64,000 nt of DNA from Acinetobacter shaoyimingii (GTDB taxonomy: Bacteria > Pseudomonadota > Gammaproteobacteria > Pseudomonadales > Moraxellaceae), in assembly GCF_011578045.1 (NCBI RefSeq), contig NZ_CP049801.1:620001-684000 (forward strand), written 5' to 3'. The translations under genes and the position numbers were made by a program. Below, one piece after another: positions 1 to 9,910 of this stretch; positions within the stretch are counted from its first letter, which is position 1; each line of letters starts with the position of its first letter. A model generated the notes under the pieces. The model was not told where the DNA came from. It saw only the letters and a program-made list of their open reading frames with translations, and ran no database searches.

Positions 1-500
1 AGTACACCTGACATGCGTTTAGAGCTCAAACCACCAAATTGGCGTAATTGCGCTTCAACTTTTTCAGCAGTTTTTGCAGGTTTGTCTATATTGGCATTGG
101 TGACAATCACCACTTTTGCATCTAATGCTTGTGCAAGTGTGGCATTAAACTCTGTTGCAAAGGTATCTATTGCATTGGGTACAAGTCCTTCCACAATAAT
201 GACATCGTGATTCTTTGCAATTTGACGATGCAGATGCACTGCTTCTTCTAGAAGTTCATCACTTTCACCCACATTGAGTAAATGGACCAATTTTTCATAA
301 GAAATCGGTTCAACAGTCTCTGATTTAGTCAGATGGCGGTACAGTGCTGTAGAGCGATCTGCACTCTCTTTGCTCTCTTGAGAAAAAGGTTTTAAGAAAC
401 CCGCTTTAATCCCTTGGCAATCGAGTGCATAAATTAAACCTAAACATGCAGATGTTAAACCAACACCTTCTCCAGTGGGAACCAGTAAAATTGTCTTCAT
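1..500 (-). CDS. pta: phosphate acetyltransferase, N-terminal part (runs off the window)
   Basis: The reading frame starts at the ATG complementary to 498-500 and is open to the window edge, giving about 166 residues. The N-terminus reads MKTILLVPTGEGVGLTS, the nucleotide-binding (AAA_26, BioD-like) N-terminal domain of long bacterial Pta proteins; the catalytic domain lies outside the window. Pta converts acetyl-CoA and phosphate to acetyl phosphate and CoA in the cytoplasm. It lies 62 bases downstream of ackA on the same strand, so the two form the usual acetate-activation/overflow operon, here in the order ackA then pta. Confidence 0.92.
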   Translation of the reverse strand, partial: MKTILLVPTGEGVGLTSACLGLIYALDCQGIKAGFLKPFSQESKESADRSTALYRHLTKSETVEPISYEKLVHLLNVGESDELLEEAVHLHRQIAKNHDVIIVEGLVPNAIDTFATEFNATLAQALDAKVVIVTNANIDKPAKTAEKVEAQLRQFGGLSSKRMSGV

Positions 501-562
501 AAGTGTCAAAAATCAGTATTTAAAATTGGATTAAAAGTTTCACAACTACATTCAATCAGCCA

Positions 563-1777
563 TTACACACTTTCTATGGCTTGTGTAGTTGCATCATTAT
601 TTTCAAACTCATGAAAAGCAACGTGTTTCGTTTCTTGAGCGATACGACCTTCTTCATCGGTAGGTACGACCCAAATTTGAGGACCTGTACCTTGATCAAT
701 ACGGCCTTCAGTGCCACGTTTTAATTCGTTGTTTTTTTCTTTAGAGAGTTTGAAACCAAAATGCGGTAAATAATTCAAGGTTTTTTCACGAATATAAGCT
801 GAGTTTTCACCAATACCGCCTGTAAAGAAGAGCCCATTAATTTCTGGTAATCCACAGCTGAGTCCTGCTAAAGATTTTGCTAAACGGTAACAGAACACTT
901 CAATGGCAAGCGTTGCATCTTCATTGCCTTGTTCCGAAGCTTCAATCAATGTACGCATATCATTTGAAAGGTCTGATAAACCCAATAAGCCTGATTGGCT
1001 GTTGAGCATTTTATCAATTTTATAGATGTCCCAACCGAGGTTATTGGCAAGGAAACTGTGGATACTCGGATCAACATCACCACTGCGTGTGCCCATGACA
1101 ACGCCTTCAAGCGGTGTTAAGCCCATAGAGGTATCGACACTTTCACCATTCCAGATGGCACAAGTTGAACTTCCATTGCCCAAATGAGCAGTTAACCAAC
1201 CACCTTGTCTAAAGCTACCTGCGAGTTCTGAACCACGGTCTGAAACATAGGCATGACTGGTGCCATGAAATCCGTAACGGCGTACGCCATGTTCAGTATA
1301 TAAAAATTTCGGCAGGGCATAACGGTATGCGTGTGAAGGCATGGTTTGATGAAATGCTGTGTCAAAAACAGCGACTTGTGGCAAATCTGGGAATAAACGT
1401 TGAGTCGCTTCAATCCCAATCAGATGCGCAGGATTGTGTAGTGGAGCAAGTGGAGTTGCTTCACGAATCTTTTCAATAATTTCAGGGGTGATGAGTTCTG
1501 CTTTAGTGATGTTGCCACCATGGACCACACGATGGCCAATGGCATCAGGTTTGTAATTGGCTAAACGTGATAGGCCGACTTCAAGCGCTTCTTTATGATC
1601 AGCATTTGGAATATGAATATCAACAGGTTCATTGCCCACTGTCACGCCTTTGATACGTGCCTCAGGTGTTCCTAAGTTTTCAGCCAAACCATGAATGCGG
1701 AACTTTTGATCTTCAAGTAATAAAGCAAACTTTATAGATGAAGAACCGCAATTGATTACAAGTACTGACTTAGACAT
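563..1777 (-). CDS. ackA: acetate kinase
   Basis: This 404-residue protein is full length for AckA and begins [20 protein letters not shown], the ASKHA-fold phosphate-binding motif of acetate kinases. The family motifs [35 protein letters not shown] and FTGGIGENS are all visible in order, so the active site looks intact. It interconverts acetate plus ATP with acetyl phosphate plus ADP. It is the first gene of an operon with pta, and its start has an upstream GGAACCCG-like ribosome site. Confidence 0.97.
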   Translation of the reverse strand: MSKSVLVINCGSSSIKFALLLEDQKFRIHGLAENLGTPEARIKGVTVGNEPVDIHIPNADHKEALEVGLSRLANYKPDAIGHRVVHGGNITKAELITPEIIEKIREATPLAPLHNPAHLIGIEATQRLFPDLPQVAVFDTAFHQTMPSHAYRYALPKFLYTEHGVRRYGFHGTSHAYVSDRGSELAGSFRQGGWLTAHLGNGSSTCAIWNGESVDTSMGLTPLEGVVMGTRSGDVDPSIHSFLANNLGWDIYKIDKMLNSQSGLLGLSDLSNDMRTLIEASEQGNEDATLAIEVFCYRLAKSLAGLSCGLPEINGLFFTGGIGENSAYIREKTLNYLPHFGFKLSKEKNNELKRGTEGRIDQGTGPQIWVVPTDEEGRIAQETKHVAFHEFENNDATTQAIESV

Positions 1778-2345
1778 GACGGGTTCCTTCGCTGATAATT
1801 CTCATACTTAAATTGTTTTAGTCGACGCGATAAGTGTGCGCAATTTAGCTACAGTTTATCGTGGTCGTAGTTGTATCATGTGTTTTTTTAGTGTCCTAGA
1901 TAGACTTTAGCAGATTAGACTTAAGAACTATCGACCAATCGTCTAATAATAACTAAAATCTATCGGTTCATAGTTTTCATTTATTTAAAAAATAATAGTC
2001 TTGTTCAAATTATAAGCAATTGTTTTAAAATAACATAATTTTTTTCTTATTTCATGGTGTAAATACAAACTTAAACATCACCTCGATTTAGGTATGCTAC
2101 TTATGTATGTGCAGTGATTTAAGCGATAAAACAAGACGCTCATTGAATCAATTCAACACTATCTTAGCGAAGCGCAATTTCAAAACGTTGAGTTTGTTCT
2201 CAGTGAATGAGATTGACAATGTGCGTTTATAACTCATTTGAGTTTTTTAATTTTATTAAATAAAACATGTATTTAAAAAATTAATCATCTTGGAGTTAAA
2301 AATTAGCCACCTTGTGGTGGCTAATGTAAAAGACGATTTTTTCAC
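1778..2345. other. AT-rich intergenic region between ackA and proA
   Basis: These 568 bases hold no credible gene. They must carry the ackA promoter, which I could not place with confidence, and the proA terminator at 2296-2325. A short run around 2090-2240 is less AT-rich but I recognise nothing in it. Confidence 0.6.
2296..2325 (-). terminator. intrinsic terminator of proA
   Basis: On the minus strand a 10-bp perfect stem (ATTAGCCACC / GGTGGCTAAT, 2302-2325) with a four-base loop is followed by a short T-run, 21 bases past the proA stop. Confidence 0.8.
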
Positions 2346-3611
2346 TTATTGGCGAATTTGACCATCACCTAAAACGATCCATTTTTGAGAAGTCAGACCT
2401 TCTAGACCCACTGGACCACGGGCATGGATTTTATCAGTCGAAATCCCAATTTCTGCACCTAGTCCATATTCAAAGCCGTCGGCAAATCGAGTTGAAGCAT
2501 TGACCATAACTGAACTTGAATCTACTTGAGTTAAGAATTTTCGTGCCAGTGTAAAGTTTTCAGTAATAATCGCATCGGTATGATGTGAGCCATATTTATT
2601 GATGTGCTCAATCGCTTCATCTATACCGCTGACAATTTTTACAGCCAGAATTGGGCCGAGGTATTCGGTATACCAATCTTCTTCTGTAGCAGGCTTTACT
2701 GATGCACCTAAAATACGTTGGACATCTGGGCAACCACGTAGCTCAACTTGCTTTTCTGCATATAGTTCTGCAATGTGAGGTAAAAAAGCTTCAGCGACTT
2801 TTTCATCGACCAAAAGTGTTTCCATGGCATTGCATACACCATAACGATGTGTTTTTGCATTGAGCGCGATAGGCAATGCTTTATGCAAATCTGCTTGTGC
2901 TTCCACAAAGATGTGACAGTTTCCGTCTAAATGCTTGATTACAGGAATGGTCGCTTCGTTGGTAATCCTTTCGATTAAACTTTTACCACCGCGAGGAACA
3001 ATCACATCGACAAACTCATTTAATGTAATGAGTTGTCCAACTGCTGCACGATCAGTCGTATTGATGACTTGAACCGTATCTTCAGGCATACCTGCGACTT
3101 TTAAGCCATGTTGGATGGCTGTGGCAATCGCTTGATTCGACTCAAGGGCTTCTGATCCACCTCGTAAAATGATCGCGTTACCTGATTTAATGGCTAAGGA
3201 TGCAGCTTCCAAAGTGACGTTCGGGCGCGATTCATAAATCATGCCGACCACACCTAAAGGCACACGCATTTTACCAATTTGAATACCTGTTGGGCGGTAA
3301 GCTAAATCAGTAATCTCACCAATCGGATCAACCAAGCTGATCACATCTTTAAGGCCTTGCAACATGCCTTTAAAGCGGGTGGGGGTAAGTTCAAGACGAT
3401 CAAGTAAAGCGCTGTCTAAATTACGTTCACGACCTTTGGTCATGTCTAATTGATTGGCAGCTAAAATTTGAGGCTCGCTATTTTGTAAAGCCGAATAAAT
3501 AGCGGACAAAGCGTTATTTTTGTCTAAAGTAGATGCACCAGCCAAGTAACGCGAAGCTTTACGCGCATTTTGACCTACACGGTGCATATACTGTTCGATA
3601 GAATCTTGCAT
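2346..3611 (-). CDS. proA: gamma-glutamyl phosphate reductase (glutamate-5-semialdehyde dehydrogenase)
   Basis: The 421-residue protein has the aldehyde-dehydrogenase fold typical of ProA, with [20 protein letters not shown], the RGG-SEA nucleotide-binding region and the catalytic-cysteine region [14 protein letters not shown]. It performs the NADPH-dependent second step of proline synthesis, reducing gamma-glutamyl phosphate to glutamate semialdehyde. ProB is not adjacent; the gene appears monocistronic with its own terminator. Length is normal for the family. Confidence 0.96.
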   Translation of the reverse strand: MQDSIEQYMHRVGQNARKASRYLAGASTLDKNNALSAIYSALQNSEPQILAANQLDMTKGRERNLDSALLDRLELTPTRFKGMLQGLKDVISLVDPIGEITDLAYRPTGIQIGKMRVPLGVVGMIYESRPNVTLEAASLAIKSGNAIILRGGSEALESNQAIATAIQHGLKVAGMPEDTVQVINTTDRAAVGQLITLNEFVDVIVPRGGKSLIERITNEATIPVIKHLDGNCHIFVEAQADLHKALPIALNAKTHRYGVCNAMETLLVDEKVAEAFLPHIAELYAEKQVELRGCPDVQRILGASVKPATEEDWYTEYLGPILAVKIVSGIDEAIEHINKYGSHHTDAIITENFTLARKFLTQVDSSSVMVNASTRFADGFEYGLGAEIGISTDKIHARGPVGLEGLTSQKWIVLGDGQIRQ

Positions 3612-3911
3612 AGCGGTTTAAATGATCATCTAAAAATCTCTATTTGATAGTAGCAGTCAGCGTTACAACAATCTATGAATTTTTTAAACTAAAACAATCA
3701 TGCTGATAAAACTTGTAACTATTTTTTGCCATTATTTTTCAATAAAAACGACAAACAACCCTATCAGAGATTGCACATAAATCGTTCATCTGTATAGAAT
3801 GCATTTAGAATGTGCCAATTGTTACATAATTTATAATTATAGAGATGTGTTTCAACATAATGAGCTTTCTAACGAATTAAAACAAAAAAGCCAGGACGGA
3901 GAAGAACGGAA
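3612..3911. promoter_or_regulatory. divergent intergenic region proA / alpha-beta hydrolase
   Basis: This 300-base AT-rich gap lies between two divergently read genes and must hold both promoters. A purine-rich ribosome site (CAGGACGGAGAAGAACGGAA) precedes the hydrolase start. No operator was recognised. Confidence 0.5.
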
Positions 3912-5255
3912 ATGAATTCCCAAATACAGATAGATTCGGAAGCATACCCAGAAAAAATGCCAACAAGCTTTTTTGATCTTTATGATAAAAATAGTTTTAA
4001 ACAGCCAGCCAGAGTCACGTGGATAAGAGGGTGGAAGATCGAGTATATGGCCATTGCCGATCCGAAAACGTTAAACAAAACCCCAATTGTGATCGTAGGT
4101 GGTGCTTTTCAAAATTTTAATTCTTATAAATACTGTGTTGAGCAACTTTTTGAATCGGGTCCTGTGATTTTAATTGACTTGCCGTCATTGGGTGCAAATC
4201 AACAAATTCGTAACCGAGATACAGGCGAATCTGCTGCGATTTTAGAACTTCCTGAATTGTCAAAAATGTTAGGTGAGTGGTTAGATTTGGTCGAGATTCG
4301 CAAAGTTTCTGTCATGGGTATGTCACTAGGTTCGGTTGTCGCGTCTTGTTTTGCACATGAACGTCCAGATCTCATTGAACGTATGATTTTGATGGGAGTG
4401 ATGCAAAAAACCCGAAAAAGCTGGCGTATGTTGCTTGAGGAATCACTCATGCTCATGAAAGAACAGCGCATGGATGAGTTTGGACAAGCCGTGATTTTGT
4501 ATTTGGTCAATCATGCAAAACTCCATAAAACCAGAATGTCTCCTACAGCAAAACGTCTTTTCTTTAAACAAATGGCAGAGTTTTCCGACACTGAAAAAGA
4601 GCGTTATGAAATTAACTGTAATCGATTATTAAGCCTTGAGCATGTACCAGTACCCAGCTGTAAAACTTTGGTGGCTTGTGGGCAATATGACAGTTTTACT
4701 TTGCCTCATGAAAATGCCAATTTTGCTTTGCAATGTCCTGATGTTCAATTTGCTCTTATAGCCAATGCAGACCATGTACCACAATTACAACGCCGTAAAG
4801 AAACCTTAAATTTATTCAGCCATTTTTTACAAGCGAAACCATTGAATCAAGTCGAAGGTATAATCGAATTAAATCGTGAACAAATGAGCCAGTTACAACA
4901 GCGCGGTGAAGACCGCATTGAAATTGAGCACTCTCATAGTTTTTTGACTCATCGAGAACAACAGCTTCAGATCGATGTAGATATTATCAATATCAATTAT
5001 TTCGGCGTATTGATGGAAATGGGTGATATGCAAAGCTTAAAGCGTGTTACTGAATATCCACGAGATCTGGCTTTGCATCTACAAGATGAAGAAGGTGATT
5101 TTAAAGTTGAATGCTTAATTTTTGAAACGCAAGGTACCCAAGTTCGAGCATTATTTAAACATGGATCTTTTGATGTAGCTGAGCGATTATTTAATTTTTT
5201 AGAAGCAAATCGTACGCAACAAGCGCAACCTATTTCGAGTCTGAGCTTATGTTAA
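3912..5255 (+). CDS. alpha/beta hydrolase with a C-terminal PilZ-like domain
   Basis: The first 310 residues are an alpha/beta hydrolase: nucleophile elbow GMSLGS with Ser138, a candidate acid at Asp260 (CGQYD) and catalytic His288 (NADHVP). The best comparison I can make is the RhlA/acyl-transfer type of hydrolase, but the substrate is unknown. Residues about 325-435 form a separate beta-rich domain whose pattern (an R..R stretch, then an IDVDIININYFGVLMEM strand-turn) resembles PilZ, although the usual D/N-x-S-x-x-G is degenerate. There is no signal peptide. The gene is monocistronic, divergent from proA and convergent with the next gene. Confidence 0.7.
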   Translation: MNSQIQIDSEAYPEKMPTSFFDLYDKNSFKQPARVTWIRGWKIEYMAIADPKTLNKTPIVIVGGAFQNFNSYKYCVEQLFESGPVILIDLPSLGANQQIRNRDTGESAAILELPELSKMLGEWLDLVEIRKVSVMGMSLGSVVASCFAHERPDLIERMILMGVMQKTRKSWRMLLEESLMLMKEQRMDEFGQAVILYLVNHAKLHKTRMSPTAKRLFFKQMAEFSDTEKERYEINCNRLLSLEHVPVPSCKTLVACGQYDSFTLPHENANFALQCPDVQFALIANADHVPQLQRRKETLNLFSHFLQAKPLNQVEGIIELNREQMSQLQQRGEDRIEIEHSHSFLTHREQQLQIDVDIININYFGVLMEMGDMQSLKRVTEYPRDLALHLQDEEGDFKVECLIFETQGTQVRALFKHGSFDVAERLFNFLEANRTQQAQPISSLSLC

Positions 5256-5326
5256 ATGGGGGATCATTAGGTCACCAGATCATTAGCCACTCTATATTTA
5301 AAAATGCTAGAGGATGTTCTAAACCG

Positions 5327-6190
5327 TTAATCCAGCAGCTCAGCATGAATCACCCAAACCAAATCGCCTAAATGTTCATGGTGATTTGGACCAATCTCGT
5401 CATGACTTGGATATTGGTTCAAGTATTGTTGTGGTTGTAAGACTTTGACTTGATCGAACCCTGCGTCTAAAAAGAATGTTTGCACTTCCTTGGGACTTTG
5501 AAAATGAAAAGTAAAAGCACTTCTCGACATCAGTTTTAATAATTTGCTGCTCGACCAAATTACTTTAGCCAGTTTGTTTTTGACCGGTTCTGGATAGATA
5601 TCGGTTAAATAATGTAATGCCTGAAACGGCTCGCCATATTTGACAATGGATTGTAACAGTTGTTTTAAAAGCGCTAAGTCGAAATAGTTAATAAACCCTT
5701 CACTGATCACAACCAATGGACGATTTTGATCAAAAACATGAAACGCATTTTGAAAATCTTCCGTAAATAGATCTGCGGAAAGTACATCAGGCTGATTGGT
5801 ATCAATTTGTTTTAATGCAGCTTGTTTGGTTGCGGCCATGTCGGGCAAATCAAGCTCACGATACTCAATTGCAGGATAGTGTTCTCTAAACCACCAACCT
5901 CGTGGTGACAGTCCAGCGGCAATTTCTAATACTTGTAAATCGGGATAGCGCTCAATTAACGCTTTTAATTGGTCATCGAGTAAAGTATGGCGTGCTTTTA
6001 GGGTGGTGCGCATACTGCCACCCACATATTTTTCAGCCAGACTTTCAACAGGATTGATCAACATGGCCAATGATCTTCCTTGTTTGGTTGCAAAAGCAGG
6101 GTGTGAAATACCCATTTGATACCAAATATAGCCAGTATAGTGTGCGGTAAAGGAAATATGACGATGTTTGGATAAATGTGATTTTGACAT
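5327..6190 (-). CDS. class I SAM-dependent methyltransferase (leucine carboxyl methyltransferase-like)
   Basis: The 287-residue protein has a SAM-binding motif I reading LQVLEIAAGLSPRGWWF, then YRELDLPDM and a LVVISEGFINYF motif, the pattern of the LCMT/PPM1-like O-methyltransferase family. The substrate cannot be told from sequence. It is read alone, convergent with the hydrolase upstream of it, with only 71 bases between the stops. A pair of direct GATCATTAG repeats (5262-5270, 5278-5286) lies in that gap. Confidence 0.75.
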   Translation of the reverse strand: MSKSHLSKHRHISFTAHYTGYIWYQMGISHPAFATKQGRSLAMLINPVESLAEKYVGGSMRTTLKARHTLLDDQLKALIERYPDLQVLEIAAGLSPRGWWFREHYPAIEYRELDLPDMAATKQAALKQIDTNQPDVLSADLFTEDFQNAFHVFDQNRPLVVISEGFINYFDLALLKQLLQSIVKYGEPFQALHYLTDIYPEPVKNKLAKVIWSSSKLLKLMSRSAFTFHFQSPKEVQTFFLDAGFDQVKVLQPQQYLNQYPSHDEIGPNHHEHLGDLVWVIHAELLD

Positions 6191-6260
6191 GCACGGTCCT
6201 GTGAAGTTTTTATTGTTTATTTTAGGTCATGATGGAAATGTCGATTTAAAATTTACCATC

Positions 6261-6296
6261 AGAAAAAGAAGGAGGAACATTGCAATGTTCCTCCTT
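6261..6296 (-). terminator. intrinsic terminator of nagZ
   Basis: A near-perfect inverted repeat AAGGAGGAACATTGCAATGT... spanning 6269-6296 (12-bp stem, TGCA loop) is followed on the minus strand by CTTTTTCTG. It begins four bases past the nagZ stop. Confidence 0.85.
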
Positions 6297-6300
6297 AGTT

Positions 6301-7320
6301 TTAAAGGGTATTTTTAAAATCTTCAATGATCTTTTTGACAGATTGCCATTCTTCGCCTAAATCGAGTTGCTCACCTACAGTAATATTTGGAATTTTTCCA
6401 CGCATACGCTCCAAACGTGCTTTATTTGGTAATGGGTAATCTTGAATACCCTTTAATGCGGTACATGCGGATTCACGGTTATTACACACTAAGCCCATAT
6501 CACAGCCCGCATCTAATGCCGCTTGAATACGTGTATCAGCACCACCTGCAACACAAGCAGCTTGCATGGTTAAATCATCAGAGAACAGTACGCCATCGAA
6601 CTTGAGTTTTTCTCGTAAAATCTTTTGAATCCAAAACGGTGAAAAACCTGCTGGGTTTGGATCGACATTTTCATAAATCACATGTGCAGGCATGAGTGCA
6701 TCGAGCTGTGGTTGCAATTCAATAAAGCTTTGCATGTCATTTTGTTCAATCTCTTCATAACTGCGTGTATCAATAGCAGCAGCTACATGCGAATCTGCTT
6801 TAACAGAACCATGACCAGGGAAATGTTTGCCTGTATTTGCCATGCCTGCACGTTTCATACCACGCATAAATGCACTTGCTAATGGAATAATGTCAGATAC
6901 ATTTTGGGCAAAAGCACGATCACCAATCACATCACTAATGTCATTGATATCAAGAACAGGCGCAAAGCTAAAGTCGATTCCGACTGCTAAAACTTCAGTT
7001 GCCATCAGCCAACCACATTTTTCTGCCAGATCGATTGCACGTTCGGGTTCTGAGGTATAAAGTTCTCCAAAGCGACCCATAGCAGGCAGTAAAGTAAAGC
7101 CATTTTTCAGGCGTTGTACTCGACCACCTTCTTGATCAACCGCAATTAATATGTCGGGGCGTATTTGACGCATATGATCGGTAAGCGCACGAACTTGGGC
7201 TGGGGAAATGATATTTCTTGAAAATAAAATGACTCCACCGACTTGCGGAGATTGTAATAGTTCAATATCTTCTTGATTAAGTTCTGTGCCTGCAACATCA
7301 AGCATCAATGCGCCAATCAT
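6301..7320 (-). CDS. nagZ: beta-N-acetylhexosaminidase
   Basis: This family 3 glycosidase shows the signature KHFPGHGSVKADSH and the catalytic-loop region HFPGHG, plus FSDDLTMQAA. NagZ removes N-acetylglucosamine from 1,6-anhydro-muropeptides in cytoplasmic cell-wall recycling. I place the start at the internal ATG at 7320 (MIGALMLDVAG), because the longer frame begins at a TTG with no ribosome site and adds 18 residues with no family counterpart. The result is 339 residues, the usual NagZ length. Confidence 0.93.
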   Translation of the reverse strand: MIGALMLDVAGTELNQEDIELLQSPQVGGVILFSRNIISPAQVRALTDHMRQIRPDILIAVDQEGGRVQRLKNGFTLLPAMGRFGELYTSEPERAIDLAEKCGWLMATEVLAVGIDFSFAPVLDINDISDVIGDRAFAQNVSDIIPLASAFMRGMKRAGMANTGKHFPGHGSVKADSHVAAAIDTRSYEEIEQNDMQSFIELQPQLDALMPAHVIYENVDPNPAGFSPFWIQKILREKLKFDGVLFSDDLTMQAACVAGGADTRIQAALDAGCDMGLVCNNRESACTALKGIQDYPLPNKARLERMRGKIPNITVGEQLDLGEEWQSVKKIIEDFKNTL

Positions 7321-7515
7321 AATGGAGTCCGTGGTTGTGTTTTTTAAAGAGAAAACAATACCCGAATTCTGCAATGATTTGCTACATTTTGTCAGTACAG
7401 ATTATGATAAAACTACACGACATAAACATAAAAAGTTGTTTAAGATTTTGAATATGAAGCATTCATCTCAAAAAGCAGCATTAAATTGGTTAAACCAAGG
7501 AAAGACATATTATTT

Positions 7516-9702
7516 ATGAAACTACAAACATTAGCGTGTGCAGTTGCCGTTGCAACGGGTGGTTTATTTTTCTCTCATGTCATGAACGAAGCGATTGCAG
7601 CCAATGAGCCGGTAACTGCTGTTGCACAAAAGCTTCAGCCTACGCAAGAGCAAGCCTTGGTTTCTCGTCAATTGGCAACGCTGGTCGATCGTCAACATTA
7701 TTTAAATATGCGTTTAGATGCCAATACATCAAATCGTGTTTTAGATATGTATTTAGATAGTTTAGATCCTGATCATAGTCTTTTCTTGGCAAATGAAGTC
7801 GAGCAATATAAGCAAAAATATGGTTCAAACTTTGGTGCGGCACTTAAAGCAGGGGATTTGAGTGGGCCGTATTTAATTCATGAACAATATCGTGTGCGTT
7901 TAAAAGCGTTCTATGAATTTATGTTAGCTGAGTTGAAAAAACCACAAAGCTTAAAACAACCGAATACCTATATCGAAACTGATCGTGAAAAAGCGCCATT
8001 TTTCAAAACCCAAGCTGAGCAACAAGCACAGTGGAGAAAAATGCTGGTTTCTCAATTGATCAATCTTACAATTTCGAAAGAAGAAGATTTAGCCAAACAA
8101 AAAGCCTTAAAGGATGATCCGACTTTAGCGGATGGTCAGGATTTGGCTGCGGGTGAAGATTTGACTCCTGTTCAGACTTTGACCAAACGTTATACCCGTC
8201 AGCTTGAGCGTATTTCACGTATTAAAAGTGATGATGTGTTAGAAAAAACACTCAATGCTATGCTTGCGACCTATGATCCACACAGTAATTATTTCCCACC
8301 TGTGGATGCAATGGAATTAAACCGTCAAACCACATTACAGTTGGAAGGCATTGGGGTTTCCATTCGTCCAGAACGTGGTAATGAAGATTACACCAAAATT
8401 GAAACCATTGTAGATGGCGGACCTGCAAGTAAAACAGGTCAAGTGAAATCTGGTGACCGTATTATTGGGGTTGCTCAAGATGGCGAAAAGATGGTCGATG
8501 TCATTGGTTGGCCAAGCGGTGAAATCGTAGGATTAATTCGTGGTAAGCGTGGCACCAAAGTTACAGTGAAGTTGCTCGGACCGGGTGCTTCAATGAGCCA
8601 AGCACGTAATGTAATGATTGTTCGTGATGTTATTCAAGAAGAAGATGCCGGTGTGCGAACACGTACTGTAGAAGTGACTCGTGAAGGTAAAAAACATGTC
8701 TTTGGTGTCGTTGAAATTCCATCATTCTATTTGAACTATCGTGCACGTCGTGCAGGAACGGAATATCGTTCTGTATCTGAAGACACCAATAATGCATTGA
8801 AATCGTTGGCGCAGAAAAATGTAGAAGGCATTATCATTGATCTTCGAAATAACCCAGGTGGGTCATTAGAAGAGGTCTCGAAAATGATTGGTCAGGTGGT
8901 GAAATCAGGACCAGTGGTTCAAATTCGTGATGGTAATGGCAATGTCAGTGTATTTGAAGACAATGACGGTGGCGCACAAACTTATGCAGGTCCATTGGCT
9001 GTACTGATTAATCTGGCTTCTGCTTCAGCAAGTGAGATTTACTCAGCAGCGATTCAGGATTATGGCCGCGGTATCGTGATTGGAAGTACCACGACAGGTA
9101 AAGGAACAGCGCAAGTTCAACTGGACAATTTAGCTTATGGTCAAGCGACATTAACGCAACGTAAGTTTTATCGAATCACGGGTGGAAGTACACAAAATAA
9201 AGGTGTGATTCCTGACATCAAGCTGGTCGATATTTACGATGAAGAGTTTGGTGAGCGTAAAGCGAAAAATGCCTTGGTTTGGGATACTATTCCAACAGCA
9301 CCGTTTAAACGTGAAGGTGAGATTCAGCCTTATCTCGATGCATTGCAAACAAAATCAAAACAACGTGTTGAGGCGGACTCTCAATTTAAATACCTTCAAA
9401 CACGTAAAGAAATCGCGCAAGTCACCAAAGATCAGAAAAAAGTGGTCTTAGATATTGATCAGCGTAAAGCAGAACTTATCGCATTAGAGCAGAAAACATT
9501 GACGGCTGAGAATAAACGTCGCCAAGAAACAGGCAAAAAACCTTATGCGAATTGGGAAAGTTATCAAGCATCCATCGATGCTTTAAACGAAGCTCGCGCG
9601 AAGATGAAAGCGACTCAACGACCACCTTTGGATGAAGAGCAGACTTTTGTCACTGAAGCGGCCAATATTTTGCTGGATTTCTCAAATTTAAAAAAGAATT
9701 AA
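7516..9702 (+). CDS. prc: carboxy-terminal (tail-specific) protease
   Basis: The 728-residue protein starts at the ATG preceded by AAGGAAAG; an upstream in-frame TTG lacks support. It has a signal peptide ending near the AIAANE region, a PDZ domain at roughly residues 260-345 (GIGVSIRPE...GGPASKTGQVKSGDRIIGV) and the S41 protease core. The catalytic residues read as Ser504 (LASASASE), Asp515 (IQDYGRG) and Lys529 (TTTGKGT). A DUF3340-type C-terminal region follows. It is a periplasmic protease that trims or degrades envelope proteins from their C-termini. It is divergent from nagZ. Confidence 0.95.
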   Translation: MKLQTLACAVAVATGGLFFSHVMNEAIAANEPVTAVAQKLQPTQEQALVSRQLATLVDRQHYLNMRLDANTSNRVLDMYLDSLDPDHSLFLANEVEQYKQKYGSNFGAALKAGDLSGPYLIHEQYRVRLKAFYEFMLAELKKPQSLKQPNTYIETDREKAPFFKTQAEQQAQWRKMLVSQLINLTISKEEDLAKQKALKDDPTLADGQDLAAGEDLTPVQTLTKRYTRQLERISRIKSDDVLEKTLNAMLATYDPHSNYFPPVDAMELNRQTTLQLEGIGVSIRPERGNEDYTKIETIVDGGPASKTGQVKSGDRIIGVAQDGEKMVDVIGWPSGEIVGLIRGKRGTKVTVKLLGPGASMSQARNVMIVRDVIQEEDAGVRTRTVEVTREGKKHVFGVVEIPSFYLNYRARRAGTEYRSVSEDTNNALKSLAQKNVEGIIIDLRNNPGGSLEEVSKMIGQVVKSGPVVQIRDGNGNVSVFEDNDGGAQTYAGPLAVLINLASASASEIYSAAIQDYGRGIVIGSTTTGKGTAQVQLDNLAYGQATLTQRKFYRITGGSTQNKGVIPDIKLVDIYDEEFGERKAKNALVWDTIPTAPFKREGEIQPYLDALQTKSKQRVEADSQFKYLQTRKEIAQVTKDQKKVVLDIDQRKAELIALEQKTLTAENKRRQETGKKPYANWESYQASIDALNEARAKMKATQRPPLDEEQTFVTEAANILLDFSNLKKN

Positions 9703-9721
9703 AGTTATTGCTCAATTGATG

Positions 9722-9756
9722 TGCAAAATGGTGTATTTCGATACGCCATTTTTGCA
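9722..9756 (+). terminator. intrinsic terminator of prc
   Basis: A 15-bp imperfect stem, TGCAAAATGGTGTAT against ATACGCCATTTTTGCA, closes a TTCG tetraloop 20 bases past the prc stop. Confidence 0.75.
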
Positions 9757-9910
9757 TATAGTGCTGAAAATAACTTGACCTTCAATGATATGGTGATATT
9801 GTTGTAGGCATCATATGTGCACTAAAAAAGATGAATCTTATTACGTATTTATATAAGGTTTTTGGGGTCTAGTAAAATAAAAATGAGTTTAGAATTGGAA
9901 TAATTTTTGT

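Noticed and set aside
5262..5286. Direct repeat GATCATTAG twice
   Set aside because: Only nine bases in an AT-rich convergent gap with no associated structure; likely a local duplication.
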